Shown piece by piece: positions 5,381 to 12,099 of a DNA stretch of 12,099 bases. Position 1 is the first letter of the stretch. Every line of letters starts with the position of its first letter. Below the pieces are notes generated by a model, which made no database searches, had not been told where the DNA came from, and saw only the letters and a program-made list of their open reading frames with translations. Source of the stretch: JAIBBV01 sp044347745 (lineage in GTDB: Bacteria > Bdellovibrionota_C > UBA2361 > JAFLCA01); assembly GCA_044347745.1 (NCBI GenBank), contig JBIKUD010000067.1, positions 1 to 12,099 on the forward strand. The letters run 5' to 3'. The position numbers and the translations under genes were made by a program.

Positions 5381-5556
5381 AAATTCCAAAGTTCTGGCCA
5401 AAAGTAGTACCATTCACTTATACCATTGAATTTATTAGGCATTACGTCGCTCTTTCCTTTCTATCAGCCACAATTTTTGAATCTTGTAGGTTGCATGCGC
5501 GCGATTTTCGGAATACACTCCGTAAATATGTCTATTTTTCGGAGTAGAAGCATAAA

Positions 5557-6729
5557 ATGCGAAATAGGCAAATTAAGCTATTAGAAACTGGAAGTTATCT
5601 GCTTTTTGGCGCGCGAGGTACAGGTAAAAGCACACTTATTCGGCATCACTTAAGAGATAGGAAGGTTCTCTGGATAGACCTTCTAAAAGCCTCAGAGGAG
5701 CAACGCTACTTCGATAAGCCAGATCTACTTAGCGCTCAACTTGAGAGGAGAGAGACTCGGCCTGACTGGGTTGTAATAGACGAGGTGCAAAAGGTTCCCA
5801 AGTTATTGGATGTTGTCCATTCCGAGATCGAGAAAGCGCGCGCCACTGGGGTCACGCTGCACTTTGCGCTCAGTGGATCGAGCGCTCGCAAACTTAAACG
5901 TGAGGGGGCGAATCTACTTGCCGGTCGTGCTTTTGTTCATCACCTATTCCCGTTTACCCACATTGAACTAGGGGCTGATTTCGATCTTTCAAGTGCACTA
6001 TATTTTGGAACGCTTCCTGGGATTCTGTATTTTACTGACTCAGACTCAAAACATGCAGCGCTTGAAGCTTATGTGGAGACATATTTAAAGGAGGAAATAG
6101 TAGCCGAGCAGTTAATAAGAAATGTGCAACCATTTCGAAAATTCTTAAATCTGAGCGCTCAAGCAAACGGTACAATCGTAAATTTTCATGCCCTGGCTAA
6201 AGATCTGCGTATTGATGATAAAACTGTTAAAACGTATTTTGATATTTTAGAAGATACGTTACTTGGCTTTTATCTACCAGCTTACGAAAAATCACTCCGC
6301 AAACAACAGATCAAATCACCGAAGTTTTACCTCTTTGACCCAGGAGTGAAGCGAGTATTGGACCAAAATCTTCCCGCGTTCGCCCCACTCTCCTCGCAAG
6401 AGTTTGGTTTTGCATTCGAGCACTTCATCCTTTGTGAATTTGTGCGACTCAAAAGCTACCTTCATCGTAAGATGACTCTCTCCCACTACAATACCGGTAG
6501 CGCAGAGATTGACTTGGTAATTGAAGCACCCGGAGAGCCAGATACTTTTGTTGAAATTAAAGCAACCGAAAGGGTAAGCGACTCCCACTTAGCAACTCTT
6601 AAAGCATTAAGAAAAGACTATCCGAAATTTCGTTTTATCTGTCTCTCTCGTGACCAAATTCGGAGAGTCGAAGATGGGATTGAAATACTACCATGGGCTG
6701 AAGCAATTCAAGAATTGACCGGTGCGTAG
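5557..6729 (+). CDS. AAA ATPase with DUF4143 (PD-(D/E)XK-like) C-terminal domain
   Basis: The protein is 390 aa, full length for the family. The N-terminal ATPase domain (AAA_14 type) has Walker A GARGTGKST (18-26), Walker B WVVIDEVQ (71-78; D75, E76) and a sensor-like ALSGSSARKLK (104-114). A winged-helix-like segment lies at about 205-240. The C-terminal DUF4143 domain keeps a nuclease-fold signature: E288 in FAFEHF, D319 in EIDLVIE, and E333-x-K335 in FVEIKAT. By family knowledge these are cytoplasmic ATPases with unclear roles, often in accessory DNA. The start ATG has AGAAG 6 nt and GGAG 12 nt upstream. It appears to be a single-gene unit. Family call is firm; whether the nuclease-like site cuts nucleic acid is unknown. 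Confidence 0.9.
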   Translation: MRNRQIKLLETGSYLLFGARGTGKSTLIRHHLRDRKVLWIDLLKASEEQRYFDKPDLLSAQLERRETRPDWVVIDEVQKVPKLLDVVHSEIEKARATGVTLHFALSGSSARKLKREGANLLAGRAFVHHLFPFTHIELGADFDLSSALYFGTLPGILYFTDSDSKHAALEAYVETYLKEEIVAEQLIRNVQPFRKFLNLSAQANGTIVNFHALAKDLRIDDKTVKTYFDILEDTLLGFYLPAYEKSLRKQQIKSPKFYLFDPGVKRVLDQNLPAFAPLSSQEFGFAFEHFILCEFVRLKSYLHRKMTLSHYNTGSAEIDLVIEAPGEPDTFVEIKATERVSDSHLATLKALRKDYPKFRFICLSRDQIRRVEDGIEILPWAEAIQELTGA

Positions 6730-6855
6730 GCAATCTAAAAATCGGGATGGGCCGACCCCTGATCGTGGGGCAGCTGAGGAAGAAGAATTCACGAAGAGAA
6801 GTCATGCTGCAACAATTCAGCATAAATTAATGAGTATAGCTGCAACATAAGCGGC

Positions 6856-7572
6856 TTACTCTTTCAGTTCCATATTATGATAAACATGCTGCACGTCATC
6901 GTCTTCTTCAAGTTCGGCAATTAATTCTTCTATCTCTTTTTCTTGCGCCGCGCTTACCTTTACACAGGAGTGTGGGTAACGTTGTAGTCCAGCGCTTTTT
7001 ACCTCAACCTTGTGTTCTTCTAGAGCCTTTTGCATGGCACCAAAGCTTGCAAACGTACAATAGAGCAAATATCCCTGCTCTGCTTCAAAGACTTCTTCAA
7101 GCCCAAAGTCAATCATGGCGAGCTCAAACTCATCAAAATCTCCGGGGGGAGTTCCTATAGCAAACACCCCTCTTCGACCAAATACATAATCAAGAGAGCC
7201 TGTGGTACCAAGCGAGCCGCTGTGATGGTTTAAAATTCCGCGTACATTTGCGACCGTGCGAGTGGCATTATTAGTGGCTGATTCAATAAACAGTGCCACA
7301 CCATGTGGGCCATAGCCTTCATAGGTTACTTCCTGAAGAGAGGCCTCATCTTTACTTGATGCTCTTTTTACCGCGGCCTCAATTCGGTCCTTAGGCATAT
7401 TCAGAGAACGGGCCACCTGAATTGCCATGCGTAATCGAGGATTCGTAGCTGGATCTGGGCCACCTAACTTGGTGGCAATTGAAATTTCTTTACCAACTTT
7501 AGTAAATGCTTTTGCTGTCTTAGCCCAACGCGCAAACATTCTGTCTTTGCGCTTTTCAAATATACGGCCCAT
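6856..7572 (-). CDS. YebC/PmpR (TACO1)-family protein
   Basis: The protein is 238 aa, typical for the family. The start MGRIFEKRKDRMFARWAKTA followed by KAFTKVGKEI is the basic N-terminal signature of the variant lacking the GHSKW opening. The middle NPRLRMAIQVARSLNMPKDRIEAAVKRAS and YEGYGPHGVALFIES are hallmark YebC motifs, followed by TNNATRTVANVRGIL, and the acidic end EEDDDVQHVYHN closes domain 3. The family was long annotated as a DNA-binding regulator; more recent work on relatives, including mitochondrial TACO1, points to a ribosome-linked role in translating difficult motifs such as proline runs. It acts in the cytoplasm. A GAGG sits 10 nt upstream of the ATG. It stands alone, flanked by a repeat-bearing gap upstream and 126 bases of non-coding DNA downstream. 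Confidence 0.95.
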   Translation of the reverse strand: MGRIFEKRKDRMFARWAKTAKAFTKVGKEISIATKLGGPDPATNPRLRMAIQVARSLNMPKDRIEAAVKRASSKDEASLQEVTYEGYGPHGVALFIESATNNATRTVANVRGILNHHSGSLGTTGSLDYVFGRRGVFAIGTPPGDFDEFELAMIDFGLEEVFEAEQGYLLYCTFASFGAMQKALEEHKVEVKSAGLQRYPHSCVKVSAAQEKEIEELIAELEEDDDVQHVYHNMELKE

Positions 7573-7659
7573 ATTTCCGCTACCTCAGATAACCAATGAA
7601 GTGCAAATAATAGCCCAGTTGGGTTTTGGGGTAAACGACGTATGTCTGAGTTCCTGAAT

Positions 7660-7742
7660 CACCACGAAGACCGCAAAGAACACTAAGGGCATGGGGGAAA
7701 GAGGTTCTTAAAATCTTAGTGATCTTAGAGGTCTTCGTGGTG
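7660..7742. repeat. Imperfect inverted repeat with 9-bp periodic arm, copy 2
   Basis: CACCACGAAGACCGCAAAG (left arm, 7660-7687 in full) pairs with CTTAGTGATCTTAGAGGTC (right arm, 7715-7742 in full) at 25 of 28 positions, around a 27-nt loop. The ACCACNAAGACC / GGTCTTNGTGGT units and 9-bp spacing are the same as in the element at 1103-1199. It lies between the divergent ends of the YebC start region and the cytochrome operon's 3' end. Confidence 0.75.
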
Positions 7743-7769
7743 AAATGTTTTCTGTTCTAAGTTGCGGAA

Positions 7770-7809
7770 CCGGCAAATCAGTAGCGCCGATTGCCGGGCC
7801 TAATGGCCC
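7770..7809 (-). terminator. Tandem hairpins just after the cytochrome operon
   Basis: On the minus strand the transcript first meets GGGCC-ATTA-GGCCC (7796-7809), which begins at the stop codon, then a CCGGCAATC / GATTTGCCGG stem with one bulged base (7770-7779 with 7789-7797). They overlap by two bases. No T-tract follows, so these could stabilise the mRNA 3' end or act with Rho rather than being an intrinsic terminator. Confidence 0.35.
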
Positions 7810-8489
7810 TAATTACAGCTTGATCTAAACCGATTTAAGTAAGCCGTAATATTTGCCAAGACAGAATCGGGCACATCTTGATTAGTGTAGAACATAGGGT
7901 CTGCCGCAATTGCTGAACGCAAATTAGAGAATGTTCTTCCAAGTTCATCAGCATGGCAACCGCTGCACATAGATTGTACCGCATAACGCCCCGAAGTAAT
8001 ATTTGCTCCTAAACTAGAAGGAATTCCAAATTTAGCTTTTCCAGCACTCGTAGCGGAACCCGACGAGTCAAAACAATTTGTGCCAGAGCTTGGAGGAGTT
8101 GGGGTTGGAGTTGGCGTACTCCCTCCCCCACCAGACCCGCCGCCCGATGTTGGTTTACCCTTCTTACAATGCGGCTTACCAAGAGTTAATTTGCTTTGAA
8201 CGGTGTTTAATTGAAGCTGCATCGACTCGTGCTGACTTGGATCAGCTTTAGCCATTTGTTTTTGAATCTGTTTAATTTTGGCCGAAAGCGGCTGAAAAAG
8301 CTTTGCCTTTTTATTAACGTAAGCTCCTGGCACCCATTTATTCGAAATTTTACCGCACACGAACTTGCCATCTTCGGTGCTTACTTGAAACAACTTAGTT
8401 GAAGTCAACTTTACAGTGCCGGGGGGCAATGCCCAAGCCGAACTCGCAAACAAAAGCTGGATAGAAAAAACCGCTAACAATTTTTTCAT
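7809..8489 (-). CDS. Exported cytochrome-c-like protein (CxxCH), third gene of the DUF1800/DUF1501 operon
   Basis: The protein is 226 aa from ATG 8489, chosen over a TTG 75 nt upstream because it gives a clean Sec signal (MKKLLAVFSIQLLFASSAWA, cleavage near residue 20) and has AGG just upstream. A first region (21-113) has Cys45, a lysine-rich helical stretch (NKKAKLFQPLSAKIKQIQKQMAKA and on) and Cys108. A Gly/Ser- and Thr-Pro-rich linker (114-136, GGGSGGGGSTPTPTPTP) leads to a small C-terminal domain with the haem-binding CSGCH (175-179). M199 in ADPMFY is a possible axial ligand, and VLANITAYLNRF forms a final helix. It is thus predicted to carry one covalent haem in the periplasm. The gene follows the DUF1501 stop by only 5 nt, so the two are co-transcribed. 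Electron transfer linked to its operon partners is inference. Confidence 0.85.
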   Translation of the reverse strand: MKKLLAVFSIQLLFASSAWALPPGTVKLTSTKLFQVSTEDGKFVCGKISNKWVPGAYVNKKAKLFQPLSAKIKQIQKQMAKADPSQHESMQLQLNTVQSKLTLGKPHCKKGKPTSGGGSGGGGSTPTPTPTPPSSGTNCFDSSGSATSAGKAKFGIPSSLGANITSGRYAVQSMCSGCHADELGRTFSNLRSAIAADPMFYTNQDVPDSVLANITAYLNRFRSSCN

Positions 8490-8494
8490 AAAAC

Positions 8495-9760
8495 CTAGAT
8501 AAACAATTGTAAATACCTTGATAAATAAGGCGGAAAAAATTGATTTGGGTTTGCGCCAATCCATTGCACACCCGCCGCAAGAACTTCACGAAAATCAACA
8601 TTAAAGGCACGAAGATAACTTAACCCCAAACCTGTTTGGAGTTCTGCCGTCGTTGGGGCTGGCGATTTAATTCCTCCGGCCACACGTCCGCCCATCACAA
8701 ACATTGGGCTTGCATGCCCATGGTCTGAGCCAGCGCTGCCGTTTTCTTTGATTGTGCGACCAAACTCAGACATGGTCATAATGGCGACATCATTCCAGCG
8801 CCCGCGAGACACCATTTCTGTCTTAAAGGCAGCAAGAGCAGCGTTTAACTGAGTCATTAAGTTAGTCAGTGACTGCCGCTCACCAGAGTGAGTATCAAAC
8901 CCGCCCATCCCGCAGTAAATAATTTTTACTGGAATTCCCGGAGCAGCAACAAGTTTTGCAGCGTTGGCAAGTTGCTGCCCGATACCAGTGTTCGGGAATG
9001 TAGTATTCAAATTAAAGTTAGTAGCTCCTGCAACGGAAGACACAACTTGGTCGTAATTATTACTTTGTTCAGCTACAAACTGCGCTTTTGGTCCAGGCAG
9101 TGGGCCCGCATCGGCAGCTACCAAGTTTTGCACGTCGCTCATAAACAAATTGCCGCGCGAGCTTTCATACCAGAAACTACTTTGAGAGTTGCTTAAGGAA
9201 TTAAGTGAAGTAAAGCCGCCGCCTGTTAAACAGGTGCCCTCTGTTAGGGTATTAGATCCCGTCAATGAGATACCGGAAAAAAGGGTTCCCATAGAGCAAG
9301 CTACTTTGGCGCCCCAACCACCTGCAGCTGCGTAGCCAGTGGTGTAGCCCGTCTGCCAAATTTTAGTGCTTTCATCATGTGAGCGATTACCATTTGGATA
9401 GCCAACCATGTTTACAACAGCAAGTTCACCAAGGTCGAACATGGCTTTCATGGCAGTAAGCGAAGGATGCAAAACTTGTTCGTTGCTTATAGCTTGTCCA
9501 AATCCAGCACCAACTCCAGGGGCGTAGGCAATAGTTGGATTATTGTCCAAATAAAGACCATTTGTGGGGTTGGCAATATTGTAAGAACAGCCACCACCAA
9601 AAAATATTAAAATGAGCGTGCGAGTGCCTAACGTATTGGCTGCAGCCCCTGGGTCGGCGAAAGCCATAAAATTGCCAACTGGAGACAGCATATTGTGAAT
9701 GGCAGCGCCGCAGGTGCCCGCACAGGCTGCATTCAAAAATTTTCTTCGAGAAATTGCCAT
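8495..9760 (-). CDS. DUF1501 family protein with Tat signal
   Basis: The protein is 421 aa from ATG 9760, chosen over a TTG at 9778 because GGAG lies 9 nt upstream and the Tat motif SRRKFLNAA then falls at residues 4-12. The protein should be exported folded. DUF1501 belongs to the alkaline phosphatase/sulfatase superfamily. Motifs in order are FFGGGCSYN (53-61), NGNRSHDEST (123-132), GGFDTHSGE (286-294), SEFGRTIKENGSAGSDHGHA (331-350) and MGGRVAGG (356-363). The Asp and His residues in these motifs are candidate metal ligands. The reaction is not known for the family. It lies 21 nt after the DUF1800 gene, its usual neighbour in many bacteria, and 5 nt before the cytochrome-like gene. Confidence 0.92.
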   Translation of the reverse strand: MAISRRKFLNAACAGTCGAAIHNMLSPVGNFMAFADPGAAANTLGTRTLILIFFGGGCSYNIANPTNGLYLDNNPTIAYAPGVGAGFGQAISNEQVLHPSLTAMKAMFDLGELAVVNMVGYPNGNRSHDESTKIWQTGYTTGYAAAGGWGAKVACSMGTLFSGISLTGSNTLTEGTCLTGGGFTSLNSLSNSQSSFWYESSRGNLFMSDVQNLVAADAGPLPGPKAQFVAEQSNNYDQVVSSVAGATNFNLNTTFPNTGIGQQLANAAKLVAAPGIPVKIIYCGMGGFDTHSGERQSLTNLMTQLNAALAAFKTEMVSRGRWNDVAIMTMSEFGRTIKENGSAGSDHGHASPMFVMGGRVAGGIKSPAPTTAELQTGLGLSYLRAFNVDFREVLAAGVQWIGANPNQFFPPYLSRYLQLFI

Positions 9761-9781
9761 ACGAGAGTACTCCAACAAAAT

Positions 9782-11812
9782 TTATTTCATTCCGAACAGA
9801 GGATGCCGGGTCATCATGAGTATGAGTCCGCGAATTTTCTTGTCGAAGTTCTCGAACTCAGAATCGGCTACAAATCCTTTAAGCTGTAGGTAATAAGGCT
9901 GAGAAGTGCTGCTACATTTACCTTGCTGCACGGCAGAACTCGTACATTGCTGCGCATCGTAGGTAAGGTACTGCACATACTGCTGTTTCTGGTTTTCGTT
10001 GAGCGGAATACCCAACAAGAAGCCTAGGTGGGAAACTACATCATACGCGTCTCCAGAGGCGCTGCGCGGCATGTCAGAAATTATGTCAGCAAATCTAAAG
10101 TTTTTGCTCTCAAGATCTGATTCGCTTTGAAGCATCAGCTGGTTAAACACATTTCTTCGGCTTGGAACCTCAGATGCTCCTGCTTGGGCCTCTGGGTAAA
10201 AGCCGAAGATAGTTTGAGGCTGAAGCAAGCGCTGGTCTAAGTCACCCATTAAATAGTCCAGCCACTCGTAGTCGTATTTGGCTGGATAATTTGGATCGGC
10301 CAGCGGAATGCCCGTTGCCCTAAAGAAGCCCAGCAGCAACTCATTTGAATCTTTGATGAGTGTGCGCCGCGATTCAGGGGCGAACATAGCTCTAGACTTC
10401 ATTACGGTTTTGATTGCCGGCATTAGATTGTAGTTTGAGGCTCTTATTTGTTTCGCAAGCTGCTTAATGATAAGCGGGGTGCCATAAGGGTTTACAAACT
10501 CCCTTAAAATTTTTCTCGCAATATTTTCGGCTGTGGCAGGGTGAGCAAGTGTTGCAGCCAATACATCGGCAGCGTTATAAACAGTGGCCTGATACGGCTG
10601 GCCATTAAAGATTGTTTTGGGCCCTTGAGAAGCTAAGCCTTCAAAGAATCCTTTAAGACATACACCGTAACTATTTCCGCCAAGTTCTAAAGTCTTGTAC
10701 TGAACTTGCCAGCCAGCGTGGGCGCGTGCCGATTCAGCTATATCCAAGTCGTTATAGGTTGGATTGCCGTTGGCATCAGACACTCCAAGGGTACCAAGCT
10801 CCCATTTTTCGCGAGCATAGTTTTCGTTTGGACTAAAACCAACGTTATCGGCACCATCAAGCCACTTTAAGTTGCCAAGTTGATCGCTGTCCCAGCTCGC
10901 CATAAAGGCTCTAAAATCACCGCTAAAAGACATGTTACGCAGAAGATTAAAGTGGTCTACCGCGGCAAAACGTTCGCAGCCATCTAGCGCGCTAGTGGAA
11001 CCGGCCATAAACTCGTCATGATAAAACATGAAAAGTTTCCAAAAGAGCGGGCGGGAAGAAACGAGCGCATAGCGAGTGTAGGCATAGCGAAGGCCTGGAA
11101 TGTACAGATCATTTGGATCAAATGGATCGCAAGCCTCATTATTGGATTGGGCCGCCAAGCGCCCATCACACTTCATCTCTTCAAAATCTGCATCCAATCC
11201 TGGTTCAGCTACAGGTGTGGTAATTTGATCTACAAAGGCATCAAGCCCAATTGAGGCGGCATATTGTAATTCCGCATTAGTGCAACCAAACAAAAATCGA
11301 TTACAAAGTACCTGCGCCTCTGCGGTGCCAAAGTTTCCTTTATATTTAGCTAACGACAAGTAGCCAGGCGCATTACAGGCCGCACTTGCTTCCGCTTGCA
11401 AAGCTGCAAGGTCCTGATATTTAAGATTTGCTTTGTTAAATTTAGCGACAGCTTTTTTATAAAGTTTTTTGCCAACTTTATCTTTGCGTTTTTTATATTT
11501 TTTAACTTCAGCTTTTAGTTTGGCAAGCGGGGCCTTGGCTTTATCGAGGCCTTCCGAAAGTTTTTTAATTACGTCGCCCTTTTTGGTCTTTTTGAAGACA
11601 CCAGGGGTGCCTGCATAACAATCGATAGTTTTGTTGTAGACGGCACCGGATGGACCAGTTACTTCAATATCAATATCTCGAATAAGTTGGTTAGAATCTT
11701 TAATTTTTACTTCGTATTTTGAAGTGCTTGGCTTTGGGGGCGCTGCAAGGGCAGCAATCGGCAAAGCGAAAATAGAAATAGGAACAACTATCGAATATAA
11801 TGACTTCATCAT
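9782..11812 (-). CDS. DUF1800 family exported protein
   Basis: The protein is 676 aa. I chose ATG 11812 (followed by a second ATG) because AGG lies 8 nt upstream and a Sec signal (KSLYSIVVPISIFALPIAALAA) follows; a start at 11854 would put 14 residues before it. Residues 30-65 look beta-rich and end at Cys65. Residues 70-135 are strikingly lysine-rich and helical (KKTKKGDVIKKL; VKKYKKRKDKVGKKLYKKA), with Cys146 after them. The DUF1800 core runs from about 155 with FYHDEF (263-268), NENYAREKWELGTLG (329-343), DIAESARAHAGW (357-368) and HPATAENIARKILREFVNP. The family's biochemical role is unknown; it nearly always pairs with DUF1501, as here, 21 nt downstream. The lysine-rich N-terminal insert is not part of the usual core. 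It is the first gene of the operon. Confidence 0.92.
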   Translation of the reverse strand: MMKSLYSIVVPISIFALPIAALAAPPKPSTSKYEVKIKDSNQLIRDIDIEVTGPSGAVYNKTIDCYAGTPGVFKKTKKGDVIKKLSEGLDKAKAPLAKLKAEVKKYKKRKDKVGKKLYKKAVAKFNKANLKYQDLAALQAEASAACNAPGYLSLAKYKGNFGTAEAQVLCNRFLFGCTNAELQYAASIGLDAFVDQITTPVAEPGLDADFEEMKCDGRLAAQSNNEACDPFDPNDLYIPGLRYAYTRYALVSSRPLFWKLFMFYHDEFMAGSTSALDGCERFAAVDHFNLLRNMSFSGDFRAFMASWDSDQLGNLKWLDGADNVGFSPNENYAREKWELGTLGVSDANGNPTYNDLDIAESARAHAGWQVQYKTLELGGNSYGVCLKGFFEGLASQGPKTIFNGQPYQATVYNAADVLAATLAHPATAENIARKILREFVNPYGTPLIIKQLAKQIRASNYNLMPAIKTVMKSRAMFAPESRRTLIKDSNELLLGFFRATGIPLADPNYPAKYDYEWLDYLMGDLDQRLLQPQTIFGFYPEAQAGASEVPSRRNVFNQLMLQSESDLESKNFRFADIISDMPRSASGDAYDVVSHLGFLLGIPLNENQKQQYVQYLTYDAQQCTSSAVQQGKCSSTSQPYYLQLKGFVADSEFENFDKKIRGLILMMTRHPLFGMK

Positions 11813-12099
11813 TGCACACACCTGGAAATCGATTCCCTTAAGAGACGGCGCCAAAAGCAGAGAGAGCGCTATCTCTTACATCCCACTCGCTTACAGCAAT
11901 GTATGTGCCAACCAAATCCAATAAATAAACTGAGATACGGGACCAAATTCTTATTAGTGCTAAGCCCCAGAACTTACTAAACTTGTCCCCTACAGTTTTA
12001 TCCAATCGGCGCTTAAGCGCTCAGCGCTGAGGCGACCGAAGGCCGAAACTACGGCCACCGCATTTCCATACGCGGTTCTCGCCTATTCATAGGAAACAG
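11813..12099. other. Upstream region of the DUF1800 operon, ending in a structured G+C-rich block
   Basis: No gene is supported in these 287 bases. The operon promoter should lie here, but no -35/-10 pair is convincing. GGGGACAAGTTTAGTAAGTT on the minus strand (11971-11990) faces a weak inverted partner starting GGGACCAAATT at 11939, which hints at mobile-element debris. The block from 12009 to 12093 is listed separately. Confidence 0.5.
12009..12093. other. Palindrome and three-way-junction block at right edge
   Basis: GCGCTTAAGCGC (12009-12020) and CTCAGCGCTGAG (12020-12031) are perfect palindromes sharing one base. AGGCGA (12030-12035) pairs with TCGCCT (12079-12084). Inside lie GGCCG/CGGCC (12041-12045 with 12052-12056) and ACCGC/GCGGT (12057-12061 with 12072-12076), with no base between these two hairpins. 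CCTA-TTCA-TAGG (12082-12093) competes with the closing stem. I match it to no known RNA family, tRNA or riboswitch. A structured RNA, a transposon end or the 3' part of an element beyond the edge are all possible. Confidence 0.45.

Larger units (their letters stand above)
5170..5556. other. Gap with terminator-like hairpin, gene remnant and a perfect hairpin
   Basis: This gap of 387 bases holds a terminator-like stem (5212-5249), a perfect 13-bp hairpin (5311-5340) and a decayed fragment related to the 209-aa gene on the minus strand (5336-5380), each listed separately. A 78-codon plus-strand frame across it is antisense to the remnant, has no ribosome site and is not supported. The promoter of the downstream ATPase gene should lie in the last part, but no clear boxes were found. 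Confidence 0.6.

Noticed and set aside
5314..5547. A 78-codon plus-strand frame before the AAA/DUF4143 gene
   Set aside because: It opens inside a perfect hairpin with no ribosome site, has an unusual composition rich in Cys, Phe and Tyr, and runs antisense to the remnant of the 209-aa gene.
3981..5556. A DGR template repeat or reverse transcriptase near the 209-aa gene
   Set aside because: I read both strands of the gaps for an A-rich near-copy of the tail and the proteins for reverse-transcriptase motifs such as YxDD; none was found in the window.
6804..6823. ATGCTG/CAGCAT hairpin after the YebC gene as a terminator
   Set aside because: Only 6 bp with an 8-nt loop and no T-tract on either strand; too weak to call.
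8490..8564. A longer N-terminus for the cytochrome-like protein from TTG 8564
   Set aside because: It would put 25 residues before a textbook Sec signal and overlap the DUF1501 gene by 70 bases.
12030..12084. A tRNA-like fold at the right edge
   Set aside because: A GCGGTTCTCGCC stretch recalls a T-arm, but there is no 7-bp acceptor stem, no proper anticodon arm and no GGTTCGANTCC consensus.

Overview
The window looks like a stretch of chromosome from a Gram-negative bacterium of moderate G+C (about 45-48% in most genes by eye). Exported proteins with Sec and Tat signals, a periplasmic c-type cytochrome and a DUF1800/DUF1501 gene pair fit a proteobacterial or Bdellovibrionota-like organism. 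That placement is inference; no rRNA or other marker is present.

Layout. Bases 1-971 (+) are the 3' end of a type IIG-like restriction-modification enzyme whose start lies outside the window. Bases 972-1312 are non-coding and carry two dispersed-repeat types. An EamA/DMT membrane transporter (-, 1313-2176) and an exported staphylococcal-type nuclease (+, 2169-2771) diverge with overlapping 5' ends. Bases 2821-6729 look accessory. They hold a three-gene cluster of unrecognised proteins on the minus strand (54, 108 and 209 aa), a tandem pair on the plus strand made of a small protein and a nucleotidyltransferase-fold protein, a decayed fragment related to the 209-aa gene, and an AAA/DUF4143 ATPase with a nuclease-fold C-terminus. 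A YebC-family gene (-, 6856-7572) follows. The right third is a minus-strand operon reading DUF1800 protein, then DUF1501 Tat protein, then an exported cytochrome-c-like protein. The right edge is a compact G+C-rich block of palindromes and hairpins.

Main points of interest. (1) The 209-aa gene at 2821-3450 ends in a tail that is about 67% G+C, poor in A and rich in NNC codons, unlike its 40-50% G+C body. This resembles the variable region of a diversity-generating retroelement target. No template repeat or reverse transcriptase is visible here, and a 34-nt block from the 5' part of the same gene recurs as a remnant at 5344-5377. (2) Two 9-bp-periodic inverted-repeat elements (TTAGTGGTC/GACCACTAA type) sit in gene gaps about 6.5 kb apart. 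(3) The DUF1800 protein and the cytochrome-like protein of one operon share an N-terminal layout: signal peptide, Cys, Lys-rich helical stretch, Cys. (4) The right edge can fold into a tight three-way junction beside two overlapping perfect 12-bp palindromes.

No tRNA, rRNA, CRISPR array or complete insertion sequence was found.
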